From NCBI GenBank assembly GCA_020726505.1, contig JAHLEZ010000013.1, positions 248,001 to 312,000 of the forward strand: a DNA stretch of 64,000 nt. Direction: 5' to 3'. The position numbers were made by a program, and so were the translations under genes. The stretch's first letter is position 1. Each line of letters opens with the position of its first letter. The notes beneath the pieces were generated by a model. That model had not been told where the DNA came from. It saw nothing but the letters and a program-made list of their open reading frames with translations, and did no database searches. The DNA comes from Leptodontidium sp. MPI-SDFR-AT-0119. Its lineage: Eukaryota > Ascomycota > Leotiomycetes > Helotiales > Leptodontidiaceae. Below are positions 1 to 9,220 of this stretch, one piece after another.

Positions 1-192
1 TAGAAGAGGAAAGATTCACTGTCGATGAATTTGTTGTTATTTATTTATTATTAGAAGAAGACAGAAATGCTCTTAGTATGACTATCTATGACAGTGGCAG
101 AATCAACGATAACAGTAAGATCTAACTTCTCCCACTAATTATCCACGCCCTGCGGCATGGTTCTTACCCCCTTCAATTTTTCGTCAAGGACA

Positions 193-212
193 ATATATAT
201 ATATATATATAT
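193..212. repeat. (AT)10 microsatellite
   Basis: About ten uninterrupted AT dinucleotides in noncoding sequence. Confidence 0.95.
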
Positions 213-769
213 CTGAGGCGTGTTTATATACCAGTGAGACAGAGAAAAGTGGGGGAGGCGATGAAGGGAGTTCAGACCTTCAGACTCAGCATGAACAATA
301 ATTCAAAAATCTTGAATCTTCAAGTCTGAAGTTGAATTGTTTTGTGCCCTGCAAAATATTGAAAACCCCGTATCCATCCATTCACTTTCTCGGAAAAATT
401 AGGTAGAAATAAGTCTTGGAGATTTTTTATCAACGCGGCTCTCCAAGGAGATGAATATGTTATGGTTTGTTGGTTGATATATAAATAAGTACGATCACTC
501 AAGCCCGTACAATAGCTTCTTCAATGATATCAAAAAGGACAAGGAAATGTTTGGGAAAGAAGACTTGGATTAAATTGGAAACTTGCCTATGCTATCTTGA
601 TATCTCAATATCTCATAAATGCGCGTTTTGAAGAACTTCTTGAGTGGGAATCTTTAAGCTCAATTGGGTTTGAAACCTCGGGTGTTGGGACACGGCTGTG
701 GCCACCTGCAAGAAATGGGGATTGGGGGGTTTGGAGGTGACAGCACAGGCGAAGATGACAACAAAACCG

Positions 770-803
<34 letters not shown>
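770..803. repeat. (CT)n microsatellite
   Basis: CT dinucleotide run of about 17 units with one interruption (a TT step near 780). It creates a spurious serine/leucine open frame on the + strand and an arginine/glutamate frame on the - strand. Confidence 0.95.
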
Positions 804-804
<1 letters not shown>

Positions 805-1639
805 GTGAAGAGCAGGAAATTAGAGAGAAAAGAGTCTGATTCATACTAGAAAAAAAAACTCGGTAGCCCAGGTAAGTATAAATATGATTTGAGCTGCCTG
901 CTGCCTGCGAGTTTAGATACAAAACAGAACTGCTGCGATCGCCGATCGCCCCCTGGTAAATTCTGTTGACTACTGAATGCAGAGAGAGGTCTTTAAATAC
1001 CACGGAGAGGAATTCTGAGTGACAGTGAACATCTGAAAACAGTTCGGCACTTAACTTCTAGCATGTAGATTTGGCTTCCTCTGTTAAGAGCATTATTAAA
1101 ATTCTAAATATTGGAACTGAAGCTTAACGCGGGCTGCAAGCTTAACTACTCCTCCCCGCTCTTGGATTCTTTGAATTTATTGTTTTAGAGCAGGACCCGC
1201 ACGCCTCCTGAATATTTTGGAAAGTGGGTGGGCGAGGCTCGCTTGGAGAGTAAACAAATGAACAACAGCACCACAAATCTCGATAATGGCAATGCTAATG
1301 ACAATGCCATGAAATCTCTAGTCAGCGAAATAATTCGATAAGTCTTGGTGAAAGTATACACTGAGGTGGTGGACTCTCCTGCTAACAATGAATCAATGAT
1401 TATCTCCCATCGCTTTCCAGTTGAAGATTGCACCTGCCACTCACTCTTACAAGTACAAACAAACGAACCTCGGACGCCGTGGGAGTCCGAGATTGCGGTC
1501 GTATGTGCCGTTTATTACTATCAATTTGTTTTATTATTAATAAAATCTTGTGGTAGTATTATTATGTAAAGAAGCTATGTAATAGAAGGGGACTCTGGGA
1601 TCTGACAAATCCCAAACCGGGTATCTGATGACCTTGATC

Positions 1640-2103
1640 TAGCAAGGTACCTCTAGTTTGACCATTTCAGCCTAGAGGTTTCTCTTCCTCATTTCCCTGT
1701 ACCGAACTGAACCATGCCCATTTGAGCTGGGAGATACCTTTGGTAATCGGGACGAGCAGAGCAGACCTGGCTATTGTGGAGAGCCAGGAGAGAATTGAGT
1801 TGATCGTAATGCCTATAGGCCATTGGGGGCGTGCTTTGCCATTGAAAGAAATGAGGACTGCAGTTATTCCCCCTAGCGATAGCGCTGCGACAGCTATGCT
1901 GAGGGCTTCGCAGAGGAACCAGTCAGCGGCGGCTTGAACTTGGAAAGAGGTGATGTGCTTTTGGGGATATTGGTGGTGGATTTGGGAAAGAATTTCTCCG
2001 ATTGTGCGGCCATGTCTGCGTTGTGGTCGGAGAGTAGAGGCTTCTTCACAGGTAGCTCTGTCTCCGAGCTTGTTAGAGGAGTAACGGTCAATTGCTGGTC
2101 CAT
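1640..2103 (-). pseudogene. DUF3176-family membrane protein relic (N-terminal part only)
   Basis: The frame from about 1930 down to 1667 encodes two hydrophobic segments separated by a PQWP motif and followed by SQLKWAWF. This is the signature N-terminal layout of fungal DUF3176 proteins, whose function is unknown. The only ATG (2103) lies in a different frame, so a frameshift (or an unrecognised intron) separates the start from the membrane segments. After the KWAWF motif the frame stops at 1667; one further frameshift extends it only about ten codons. Family members normally continue for several hundred residues, with a second helix far downstream, and nothing of that kind is found towards position 1. 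I read it as a truncated, frameshifted copy. The family match is from recognition of the motif spacing, not from a search. Confidence 0.55.
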
Positions 2104-2122
2104 GGTCGCCCACTACACAATC

Positions 2123-2494
2123 TCAGTGGACTTGAGTTGATAGAAATCGTACTGGTAGTGTGTTCAAAGGGATAAAATCCTCATGTGTCTTCACAAGTAT
2201 TTCCCAGACTTCCGGGAAAGGACGCATGCACCCTTCGAGAAGAGGCACTTCACTTTGCTCGAGAGCCTTGAATTTCATGCTGCACCTCGCGGTAACTCCG
2301 TTTGAGACATATACTTCCACATCAATATTTCCACTGCCTCGTGCTGCCATGCAGGATTCCCTGTGCACTGCCAAGTCAGACACTACCGAGAGACGCCCCG
2401 AGCGCACTGCGCAGACACGAACACGAAAATTGGGGGGACACCATGCCTGGCTCACAATGTGATTCCAGACGCGACCAAACTGATGATCCAACAT
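2123..2494 (-). CDS. Hypothetical protein, 123 aa, weakly supported
   Basis: Continuous ATG-to-TGA frame with balanced, protein-like composition and a higher GC content than the flanks. No family is recognised. It lies just upstream of the DUF3176 relic on the same strand, so it could be a fragment of another decayed gene rather than an intact small gene. There are no signal peptide, membrane segment or repeats. Confidence 0.25.
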   Translation of the reverse strand: MLDHQFGRVWNHIVSQAWCPPNFRVRVCAVRSGRLSVVSDLAVHRESCMAARGSGNIDVEVYVSNGVTARCSMKFKALEQSEVPLLEGCMRPFPEVWEILVKTHEDFIPLNTLPVRFLSTQVH

Positions 2495-3358
2495 CCTTCA
2501 CCTCGTCCTCATTCCCACGTGGTTCATCAATAGCAGTACCATATACTACTGGGGATAGTTCCTATAGTACTAGAATCAATCCTTCATGGAACCAAGTCCA
2601 CCGAAAATAAGTATGTGAAGCGTAGAGGTTCTGTTCGGGCGCTCCGTCACCCGCCAGCTGTGGCCTCTGTTCATAGCTCTATGTTTTGTACGACCGAAAC
2701 ATTGAAGTACTTGTAGCCAGTCGGCTGGGGTGTTTACAAGAACAAGGGGAAGGCGGGGAGCGGGCGGGTTTTTACGTTGTGCTCGTCTTCGTGTATGTGA
2801 GGCGGAGGGGATGGCAGACGAAGGAAGTCAATAGTTGAGTTTTTATCTTAAGGAGTTATAAATGTGGCGTTGTGAAGCGAGGGACGGAATGCATGTACGA
2901 ACACGACTAACCTATCATAATATCGGCCTCACGTAGGGTCGTGCCAAATTGCGTAGGAGCGACTTACCATAAACTCACTATTTATAACTTTATAGCTTTT
3001 CCAAATATAGAATAATTTTTATAAGCTGTTAATTATATCTCATAAGATTGGAGTCAGAGCACGTAAGAAGCTAAATAATTTTATATTATAATACGTAAGC
3101 TAACTTAAAGCGCACTTAAGATGCTTAGGCTTTATTTAAGCTTTACTTAAGCTCTACTCAAGTATACTCACCTTTAGCTCAGGTTAAAGCAGTATTGCTT
3201 ATGTTCAGATACTAAAACAGAACCAGCGAAAGGGAAAATTGATCCTGAGTTTATAAGTAACGAGCTAGATAGACGAGCAAATCCAAATCCGTAACGCTGT
3301 CTGCCACGCATACAGCAGACAGAACCAGTAGCTCTTATCTCTGTGGATTCAATAGACA
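2495..3358. other. Noncoding stretch with AT-rich, RIP-like segment
   Basis: No gene seen. From about 2970 to 3180 the sequence becomes strongly AT- and TpA-rich and carries repeated TTAAGC / CTTAAG / TTTAAG words. This is what a repeat hit by repeat-induced point mutation looks like. No open frame of a transposase or reverse transcriptase survives. Confidence 0.45.
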
Positions 3359-4354
3359 TCACTTAATCTCGCTCACGTATCCCTCAATAGCACGACATTC
3401 CTCCCATGCAAGGCAAATTCCAAAATCCTCTTCCAACACCGATATCCTCTCAGCTTCATTCTCAATACTCCTAACAACCTCTTCCTCCTGCCCTACCCTA
3501 GATTTCAGCTGATCCCGAATAAGAAGTAATGTCCCCTCCATCCTCCTCTCTTCACCCTTGCCCTCACCCTTGCCATCACCCACACCCAAGACAAAGCGCT
3601 GCGCAACAACAACCTTCGACCACAAACTTTTCGTCACCGCATAATGATTCAAGACCTCGAAATCTTCAGTGAACATCTCCACGTCCGGGAAATGGTAGAT
3701 CTCCTGCCATTCTTCGGGTTCTCTTCGTTGCGAGTATACCCAAACCATTTGAGTTGGATCCGTGTGCTGAGGGAGATTCTTTTTCTCTAATCTGAGTTGC
3801 TGGCCGGGAAGTCCAGCTTGAACAGTGCCGGATATGAGTGGAAGTGGACAGCAAGGCCCGTCAGCACCGTAGCCTACATCTATCAAGTATCTTGTGCTGT
3901 TGACTGTGATAATATTGGCCATGTGACTCCTACGGCGGAGAAGTCAGCTGTCTCTGATTCTTTCACAAGATGGAGACTGAAATACAGGGTAAAAGAGAAC
4001 ATACATCGCCCTCCAACTTCCGTCGTATATCCCTCGAGTAGCACAAGTGATACGACAGAACACACCCATGACCTTGAAGCCAAGACTTTCAAGTACCGCC
4101 CCGAAGAAAGTATTGTTTTCAAGACAGTATCCCCCTCGACATCTGCTGACGATCTTGTCGAAGAGATCTTGATGATCGAGGGATATTTGCCTATCGATAG
4201 AATAATGAAGTGACAGAGTCTCAAATGGCACATATACCAACTGATTATTGAGTAGATCCGTCAGAAATCCTAGAGGATCAGTGGGATGCTCTGACGAGGG
4301 GTAGCGGATGCGCTCAAAATAGAGACGTAGCTGTTCTGGGGAATAGGAAGGCAT
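3359..4354 (-). CDS. Arylamine N-acetyltransferase (NAT family)
   Basis: Transfers an acyl group from a CoA thioester to aromatic amines; cytosolic detoxification enzyme. Two exons, 4354-4005 and 3929-3359, joined across a 75-bp GT..TAG intron, give 306 residues, close to the fungal NAT length. The NAT triad is visible: Cys77 in RCRGGYCLENN, His119 in the spliced SHMANI segment, and Asp134 in YLIDVGYG. The splice junction is what brings the His into frame, which supports it. The C-terminal third contains a lysine/glutamate/glycine-rich insertion (GDGKGEGKGEERR) that I do not recognise from the core fold. Some fungal NATs act on plant-derived aminophenols (the Fusarium FDB2 type), with malonyl- rather than acetyl-CoA. 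Which acyl donor is used here cannot be read from the sequence. Confidence 0.9.
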
Positions 4355-5023
4355 TCTAGCGAAATCTGAATTGGGGTGTCGTCGTCAAACCTGTTACCGT
4401 CGTCTCTTAATGTGAAGGTAGAGCCAGTATTTGCTCTCGGGTGGATGCTGACTCGAAATTCAGAGGTTTTGTGGGGCTAGAAAATCAACATCGCTATCTC
4501 TCGTTACATAATAGCTTATTGCACAATCAGATAAATTGTAGTATTATTGGGGTTTTGATTTTCTGGATACCCAGAATGAATTGACCAGTTAAGATTTGAG
4601 AGTTACCAATGTTTCAATTGAGATTTTATTTACATCATATCGTGAAACCCCCCGACTAAATGAAGGCATTCGGTCGTGAGCAAAACCCCCAAAGTCCAGT
4701 TTGGGGTCTGAAATCGCGGGGCATCTAATACAGTGGTCTCCACCTTCAGGGCGAGCGAGGTTGATAGCCAGCGCTGAAAGAAAAGTACCCTACATAGCTC
4801 TTCTCCGAGAAGACTAGGTTGCAGGAAAGAAGAGCGAAATTAAATTACAGCCATTGAACTGATTACCATTGTAGACGTAGCTTCATAATCTAGGAAATTT
4901 CAGAATAAAGACATAGAGCACAACAACTCGACCTCCACCGATATATCCCATGCTAGAATATCGTACAGTTGACCCAGCTACTTGTGTACATCAAGTAAGA
5001 AACGAGGTGATTATCTGTCGTCT
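4355..5023. other. Intergenic, no gene seen
   Basis: Contains the upstream region of the acetyltransferase and the downstream region of the B3/B4 protein. No coding or structural feature stands out. Confidence 0.5.
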
Positions 5024-5737
5024 TCATGATATTCGAAAGATCGAACGGGATGTATGCACATCTGGCGACAGACTGCTCAATGCCCGAGCAAGCTCATCAG
5101 CAGCAGCTTCTAGAGCACTATCAGAACAAGGCTCCAACGCATCCAAAATGAACAACACCCGCGTCGTCGCATCGGACAGCCCAGTTCGAGAACACTGTCG
5201 CCAGTTCCAGCGACGGCAGGTGACACCTGTATCATCGCACCAGACCACTTCTCCTGGGAATGGATGCTCTGTCACAGCTTCGCCAGCTGAATTGGTCCCG
5301 AAATTCTCCTGCCCGGTAGCCCTAAGCAACTGAGGGAATCCGTCGTATTTGTCCAAGTCCTCGCCTCCGAGAGGGATCTGGTGTTTGATCGAAATAGCAT
5401 TGTAGATATCGGTTAGTCGATTGACACGAGGAAGGCCTCCCTCTGCACGACGCATGAGGGATTCCAGGCTATTGCGCTCTTTCTTTGGCTTGGCTCCAAA
5501 GGCTTTGTATGCTTCTCGCCAGGCCGTGATGTGCGGTATATCGATAACAGATTGTTTTGAAAGTGCCTCTCGAGCGGAAGATTCGGCTTCCTGTAAGAGA
5601 GTCTCGCTTGTTGTGTCGCTGGGACCTGGTGGAATGCCTTCCACGACCATCAATAGCGCACGATAATCTGGTCGTAATTTGAAGACCTCCGGTGCTATCT
5701 TCGCGCCGCCCAAGAATGCTTCTGAAGCTGCGGGCAT
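5024..5737 (-). CDS. Free-standing B3/B4 tRNA-binding-domain protein
   Basis: About 237 residues from the ATG at 5737 (MPAASEAF). The open frame extends 42 codons further upstream to another ATG at 5863, but that extension is hydrophobic and untypical, so I prefer the internal start. The central part (ITAWREAYKAFGAKPKKERNSLESLMRR, then PRVNRLTDIYNAISIKHQIPLGGEDLD) matches the B3/B4 fold of the PheRS beta chain. Stand-alone B3/B4 proteins are widespread and are thought to be related to the editing module of PheRS; their substrate is generally unassigned. Late motifs fit too: EVVWCDDTGVTCRRWNWRQC and TTRVLFILDALEP. No signal peptide; intronless. Confidence 0.8.
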   Translation of the reverse strand: MPAASEAFLGGAKIAPEVFKLRPDYRALLMVVEGIPPGPSDTTSETLLQEAESSAREALSKQSVIDIPHITAWREAYKAFGAKPKKERNSLESLMRRAEGGLPRVNRLTDIYNAISIKHQIPLGGEDLDKYDGFPQLLRATGQENFGTNSAGEAVTEHPFPGEVVWCDDTGVTCRRWNWRQCSRTGLSDATTRVLFILDALEPCSDSALEAAADELARALSSLSPDVHTSRSIFRIS

Positions 5738-6699
5738 ATTGAATGGTAATGTGACTGATGGGAAGCTGAAATTGAAAGGCGAAGACTTGATGATCTTAAC
5801 TTTGGAAATGAGGTAGAAAGGCACAATTAAGTGCTGTAGGTGTGCTCTGGCTGTCCAGTGCATACTAGGACTAACGAAGCAAAGTCAGATACTCGGAGCG
5901 AAAAGTAATAACCCCTCGCTGCCCTCAACTGGTTCTCCACGAGGGCCTACATATTGAGCTAACCAAGATGGTAAAGTCCCACAATGTTATCGGAAAGGCG
6001 TATATGACATTTCATCATCGAGCGAGTGTCATGCGTACAGTAGCACATTACAGTACTTGGCCTCTGAATAATATTTTTGAGGTCAGTTTTGCTACCGCTA
6101 GCTTCAAGATTTCGGAGGTATTCTTCCATTTACTACTCTGTAGTCAATCTCGGTCCGGAGCTTATTTTTTCTGGACAATACAATTGCCCTTGGCTTTTCT
6201 AGGCCTCTTGTGAAGGTTCTTAATGTCGCCCTTCCGCTAGCATGTGTCATAAAAGCAATGATTCATGATACTTGGGAGGCTTTTAAATAAAGCCATGAAA
6301 TGCCGTTAATGCCTGCCGTTGCGAATGACTGGTTTGGTAAAGTAAAGAATGAAGTATGAGAAAAGTGCTCATGCCCGCAATTTTAGAAAATGCGGGGAGG
6401 GGAAGGGGAAATCCTTGTGGCTTGGTCACCGCTTCCTCTCGGTACAGCACAAGCCGTGGATAAACCCATGACCGCAGGCCCTCGACCTGAACTTGTGTCT
6501 CCGCGGATTAAATTTGTAGGGGCAGCAAGCACTTCGACCCAGAAGCAACAGCAACAGCAACGCGAGCCATAGAGTTGGAGACGGAGTATAGCCACGAGAA
6601 AGCACACTGCCGTTACGTCTCGGCGCTCTAGCTCGCATCCCTACTGCAACCTGCAGCCAGATCTGACCCCCTACTCCAAGGCTGAGAGGATCGATAACC
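5738..6699. other. Intergenic / promoter region, no gene seen
   Basis: Divergent upstream regions of the B3/B4 gene and the Zn2Cys6 regulator. Short frames here are shadows or low complexity. A CAG-rich stretch near 6540-6560 is noncoding. Confidence 0.5.
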
Positions 6700-8929
6700 A
6701 TGCCTCGCGATCGACCTTTGCAGCGATTGACGCAGGCTTGTGATTATTGTCGCACCAGGAAAATAAAGGTGTGTGTAAACGAACTGTTCTTCAATTGGAC
6801 CTCCCATCTATGGTCTTTTTCTGCTTTAGGCTTTCGTGCATGTCCACAGCTGCAGCCAGCTACAGATTTGTGCGGTAATTATGGCCGGCCAGGGAAATTT
6901 GCAGACCTATCTCGAAGAGAGCAAACGCTGGATTTAATTTCTTTTATCTCTCGTCGTTACATAGGCTTGTCTATACTAATTTCTTTGTGTCTCGGAGACA
7001 TGTTTTCTTGCATTGAGCAGGCATTATGTCTTGACCTCTTGTTCAACCCATGCCCTTCCACATGAGAACTGACGCTGTAAGCAGTGTGATCTTCGAAGAC
7101 CTAGTTGTGCCAACTGCGAGAACAGGTCCTTGTCTTGTCGCTTCTCGACCCAACAACGTAAGCGAGGTCCACGTCCAGTATTCCACAGCAATCCGGGTGG
7201 AGAGGACGACGAGGATCTGAGTCAGACTACTTTGGAGCCGCATACTACGACACAGATCACGTCAAATCTAACCCATAGTCATCGGCAATCTCACCTAACT
7301 CCGCCCTCTCCCCTACCAGCAGATGGTAGCCATTTTGACCAGTCTCCAGATCCTGTGGGCAGTGTCATTCCTGACGCTATACACACACCAAGCCAAAGCC
7401 CATCATTGTCCCAACATTCATTCTTGGCCCGTAATCCACATAGCTCAACCTCCGAACTATTTACTGTCGTTTACCAAGACCTGGAAGCAGAATTGTCTAG
7501 CCTTGGGCTAAACAGCACATTGCACTCACTTGCAAGATCTTGTGTCAATCACTTCTTCGACTGCCTTTACCCACTTATGCCTATCGTCTACCGACCTAAA
7601 ATCGAACTTGGATTATGCCTCCTTCACCCAGGTATCGAACGAAGAGAAATAGATCTTGAGGTATTCACGCTCACGGTGGCTTTATGCGCGATAACAGCTG
7701 CGATTGTTCCAAGCACGATCTTCACTGAAGGCTCTCTGATTGCAGAGAAGTTTTATCGAGCGTCGAAACGTAGCCTAGAGCTCTACCGTGGAAAAGAACA
7801 GTACACGTCGTCCTCGATTGCAATTCGGTATTTCCAATCAGGATATACGCACTCCATGGGACAACCTCGTACAACATGGGATGAGTTAGAATCCGCAATT
7901 GCGTTAGCGCAAGAAATGCGGCTACACGACGAGGTGTCCTATGCTAATATGGATTACGTGGAGAGCCAGTTATGCCGTCGATTGTTCTGGGTGCTCTTCA
8001 CCGGCGACAAATCAGCAGGGATTCTCAGGAAACATCACATCACACTTGGGCGGTATTTATTAGAGAGTGGCATTACCGTCTGCTATTCCAAAAGTCTGGA
8101 AGGCGAAGATTCTTACATTGAAGATAACTTGGGAGAGCGCGGACCTCCGCTGATCACCGGCTTCAACCTCAATCAAGATCTCTGGCGCGCTGCTTACTTG
8201 GTACTGCTCGAGACTGACACCCTACGGGCGCGATGTATGGGGCGGGAGGATGGAGAAGACCGAAATGGTCGGACACCAACAGCTTCCGAACTATCACATC
8301 TGAGCGACCTCTACATTTCTTTTGAGACATCCCTAGGGGATGCCCCAACCTGTCTACGAGTCAATCCAACACTCTCTTTCTCACCAGCAACCTTTGCCTT
8401 TGGCCAGGAACAGAGAACAGCGAGTCTTCATCGCGCTTTCGCCCTTCAGAGGATCAATCTCCAAGTCTCATACCAGTGCTTGCGTCTCGTTATTGTGCAA
8501 GCCATGTCCGCTAGCATCACATCTTTCCATCCAGTCTCTCCATTCTGGCCCACATTCCTCCCACTGCATACCATGTCGCCTAGTTCTGCATCGAGCGTCG
8601 ACCGTCCTGATGCGACGATAGCACACAATTCTGGCATATCCGAGCAGCCCATCCATCGCTGCGAGTCCTCCGCGCTGCTACTACAGAAAGTCCGGATTGC
8701 GGAAGACATGTTATACGTCCTGCATACTAGTAGCCTAGAGAACCTACGGTTGAATGGCGAGTCGTGTGTAGAAAAAATACGGCTTGTAGGTGCGGCAATG
8801 CTAGAGCTGATCGATCACCATCGGGACTCCTTGGTTGCTGGAATGGCATCACGGTTCAAAGAGCTTTTCCCGCACATACTGGCGCACTTGCGTTCAAAGG
8901 CATCCGATTCATTGGCTAGTGGTTTGTGA
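6700..8929 (+). CDS. Zn2Cys6 transcription factor (fungal-specific)
   Basis: DNA-binding regulator acting in the nucleus. Exon 1 (6700-6768) and exon 2 (7085-8929), joined by a 316-bp intron, give 637 residues. Splicing reconstitutes a perfect C6 cluster: Cys14, 17, 24, 31, 34 and 41, with CX2C-X6-C-X6-CX2C-X6-C spacing; unspliced, the cluster is broken. Basic residues (KRGPRP) and a polar linker follow. The middle region (CVNHFFDCLYPLMPIVYRP, then LCAITAAIVPS) is typical of the fungal-specific transcription factor domain of sugar regulators. The intron is long for this window and could hide a mini-exon. The gene faces the GH78 gene tail to tail (291 bp apart) at the edge of a glycoside-degradation block, which makes it the obvious candidate regulator of that block. 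That role is inference. Confidence 0.88.
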
Positions 8930-9220
8930 GATCAACAGCTCACAGCAGAAATACTAGTAACTAGGGCTCACGGGACGCAAAATGTCTACGTCGAGCTGCT
9001 TGAGAAGAAGAACTAGGGATGAAAAGTGCGTGGGGTCTGAAAATTCGAAATGAGACAGCACAATAGAACTCGTAATCATGGGAAATTTTGTTGCGTATCC
9101 TTTGCGGGATTCATTGTAACATTCAAATATAGGTTGAAACTAGTCTAGGGGCTTACTCTTTCAAGAGTTCCAGTAACTTTTATCATGCGCTCGGATTCTA
9201 AAGTTAAACCCTCCGTGGAT

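Larger units (their letters stand above)
1..1639. other. Gene-poor flank, no supported gene
   Basis: I see no coding region with family features or a coherent exon structure. The stretch has moderate AT content and contains an (AT)n run and a (CT)n run, listed separately. Short open frames here are low complexity or lack a plausible start. Confidence 0.5.

Noticed and set aside
605..1003. 132-codon frame rich in Arg/Glu and Ser on the minus strand
   Set aside because: It is driven by the (CT)n run, has no family features and no consistent start.
5738..5863. Longer start for the B3/B4 protein (42 extra codons)
   Set aside because: The extension is hydrophobic without a signal-peptide cleavage pattern, and the conserved-looking part begins at the ATG at 5737.
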